A DNA stretch of 64,000 nt from Arachidicoccus sp. BS20 (GTDB taxonomy: Bacteria > Bacteroidota > Bacteroidia > Chitinophagales > Chitinophagaceae). Positions 62,798 to 64,000 of this stretch are shown one piece after another. Position 1 is the stretch's first letter. Every line of letters begins with the position of its first letter. Made by a program: the position numbers and the translations under genes. The notes beneath the pieces are model-generated. The model had not been told where the DNA came from. It ran no database searches and was given only the letters and a program-made list of their open reading frames with translations. The DNA lies in the NCBI RefSeq assembly GCF_001659705.1, contig NZ_CP015971.1, forward strand, positions 372,001 to 436,000. Direction: 5' to 3'.

Positions 62798-63730
62798 TTA
62801 TTTCTTTGCTTTTCCGGACAGCTCTGCAAATACTTCATCTAAAGAACTTTTCTCTGCATAGGCTTCCTGCACCTGCCATTTATTTAGTACTGCGTGTTCT
62901 ATAATTTGATTTGAAGCAGCGATGCTTCCGTTAAAATATACACGAATACGCCGAGCCGTCAGAAATTCAACCTTTGCGATATCAGGAAGTGCCAATAGTG
63001 AATGCTCATCCGGAGGATTACCCAGCACTAGTATCATGCTATGAGGTGTTACATAATTGTTAAATGCATCCATCGTGTCCGAAAACACAATTTTTCCCTG
63101 TTCAATCATTTTAATATCCTGACATAATACCTGTACTTCGGATAATATATGTGTCGAAAATATCACGGAGTGTTCCTGTGCTATTTCTTTAATTAATGCT
63201 CTTACTTCTATAATCTGGTTGGGGTCAAGACCATTGGTTGGCTCATCTAACACTACAAGCTGTGGTTTATGAATGATTGCCTGTGCAATACCCACTCGCT
63301 GGCGATATCCACCGGAAAGATTGCGAATCAATCGCTTACGAAAGTGTGCAATGCCGCACCGCTCTTTTGCCTCGTCCATTGCATTTTTGATACGTTCTTC
63401 CGGGATAGAACGCATATATGCTGCAAATTCCAAATATTCATCAACTGTAAGGTCGGTATATAAAGGCGGATTTTGCGGCAAAAAACCTATCTGCTTTTTC
63501 GCTTCTTCCGGGTGCTCTCGCATATTGATGCCTCCTATTTCTACACTACCTTCTGTTTGGTTGATTACCCCACAAAGGATATTCATAGTAGTAGATTTGC
63601 CAGCCCCATTTGAGCCCAGCAATCCCACAATGCCGGTTTTATCTATCTCTATGTTTATATCGCGGATAGCCCAATTTCCTCCGTTGTAACGGTGCGACAG
63701 ATGTTTAATTGATACAATTGGTGTATGCAT
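62798..63730 (-). CDS. ABC transporter ATP-binding protein, GldA-like
   Basis: The 310-residue ATPase has Walker A LLGSNGAGKSTTMNILCG, Q-loop GFLPQNPPLY, ABC signature NLSGGYRQRVGIAQAIIH, Walker B LVVLDEPTNGLDPNQ and H-loop VIFSTHILSEVQ. A C-terminal extension after about residue 220 (DIAKVEFLTARRIRVYFNGS, then AEKSSLDEVFAEL) is usual for the GldA/NatA type. It powers the permease encoded directly behind it, and the unknown gene upstream ends 47 bases before it. Confidence 0.9.
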   Translation of the reverse strand: MHTPIVSIKHLSHRYNGGNWAIRDINIEIDKTGIVGLLGSNGAGKSTTMNILCGVINQTEGSVEIGGINMREHPEEAKKQIGFLPQNPPLYTDLTVDEYLEFAAYMRSIPEERIKNAMDEAKERCGIAHFRKRLIRNLSGGYRQRVGIAQAIIHKPQLVVLDEPTNGLDPNQIIEVRALIKEIAQEHSVIFSTHILSEVQVLCQDIKMIEQGKIVFSDTMDAFNNYVTPHSMILVLGNPPDEHSLLALPDIAKVEFLTARRIRVYFNGSIAASNQIIEHAVLNKWQVQEAYAEKSSLDEVFAELSGKAKK

Positions 63731-63777
63731 AAATAAATAAGTTATATAGTTTTAATAATAAGTACAGATATTCGACA

Positions 63778-64000
63778 TTACAGTTTGTCTATTTTAAATC
63801 CAACAGCAGATAGCGCCGTTATCAGGTAATTATATTTTTGCATGACTAATGGATAAGCGCCAAATCTTTGCGTAAAAGATGCCTCGGAACCGGACAATAT
63901 TGTATTTAAATATTGTGAAAGGTCATCACTTTGTGAACCTATTGAATAATAGGTTGTACTCTCATTACCGTAAGGAATCAGTCCATATTCTTCTTTTGGA
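63778..64000 (-). CDS. Unknown protein, C-terminal part (5' end outside window)
   Basis: The minus-strand frame is open from the window edge to a TAA at 63780-63778 and covers 73 residues: KEEYGLIPYGNESTTYYSIG, GSEASFTQRFGAYPLVMQKY, then LITALSAVGFKIDKL. I recognise no domain. It lies 47 bases before the GldA-like ATPase on the same strand and is probably in the same operon. Whether it is a membrane, peptide-modifying or other protein cannot be judged from this fragment. Confidence 0.55.
   Translation of the reverse strand, partial: PKEEYGLIPYGNESTTYYSIGSQSDDLSQYLNTILSGSEASFTQRFGAYPLVMQKYNYLITALSAVGFKIDKL

Overview
The window looks like a chromosomal segment of a member of the Bacteroidota, most likely the Chitinophagaceae or a near relative. 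The evidence is the moderate AT-richness (judged by eye), SusC/TonB-type receptors paired with surface lipoproteins, a gliding-type (GldF/GldG/GldA) ABC transporter, few Shine-Dalgarno sequences, and promoter-like TAnnTTTG -7 boxes (for example before the tRNA and the J-domain gene). No rRNA, CRISPR array, integrase or transposase was seen. The assignment below family level is inference.

Layout. 1-3.3 kb: end of a TonB receptor with a DUF4374-type lipoprotein, then a scar holding two decayed gene ends. 3.3-6.7 kb: J-domain protein, pyrR, FKBP isomerase, fabF. 6.8-13.7 kb: a probable TetR-controlled efflux/detoxification operon (DHA2 exporter, membrane protein, SDR, AhpD-like protein, DUF1348, alpha/beta hydrolase, AraC regulator) with three copies of one palindromic operator. 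13.9-15.9 kb: small lipoprotein divergent from a sigma factor and a membrane protein that joins an anti-sigma-like N-terminus to a trypsin-like protease. 16-26.3 kb: era, MFS, TPR-like protein, TonB receptor, a small regulator pair, UMF1-type MFS, uppP, dnaX. 26.7-29.8 kb: ParE-type toxin-antitoxin pair, DUF2461, a BNR/sialidase-like gene cut by an in-frame TAG, pirin. 30.2-37.6 kb: dnaK, ybjQ-like, glgB, cyclophilin, rlmB, murQ, hisH.

37.8-47.5 kb holds a complete tryptophan operon on the minus strand (trpE-G-D-C-F-B-A) with two GNAT genes, an unknown exported protein and a GxxExxY gene mixed in. Its leader contains a 22-codon peptide with three successive Trp codons, followed by a terminator and a competing antiterminator pairing: a classic attenuator that I read directly from the sequence. 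47.7-54.9 kb is an oxidative (non-phosphorylating) L-fucose pathway: permease, mutarotase, two SDR dehydrogenases, lactonase and diketo-acid hydrolase. It is interrupted by a thioredoxin-like gene and a BRO-type gene, and fuconate dehydratase is missing from the window. 55-57.6 kb: TlpA-like protein, pepT, tRNA-Arg. 57.7-64 kb: two tandem MutS-like ATPases behind a GldF-GldG fusion and its ABC ATPase, with the end of an unknown gene at the edge.

Intergenic spaces carry several families of palindromic repeats, one of which has entered the hisH reading frame and another of which flanks trpA in inverted orientation.
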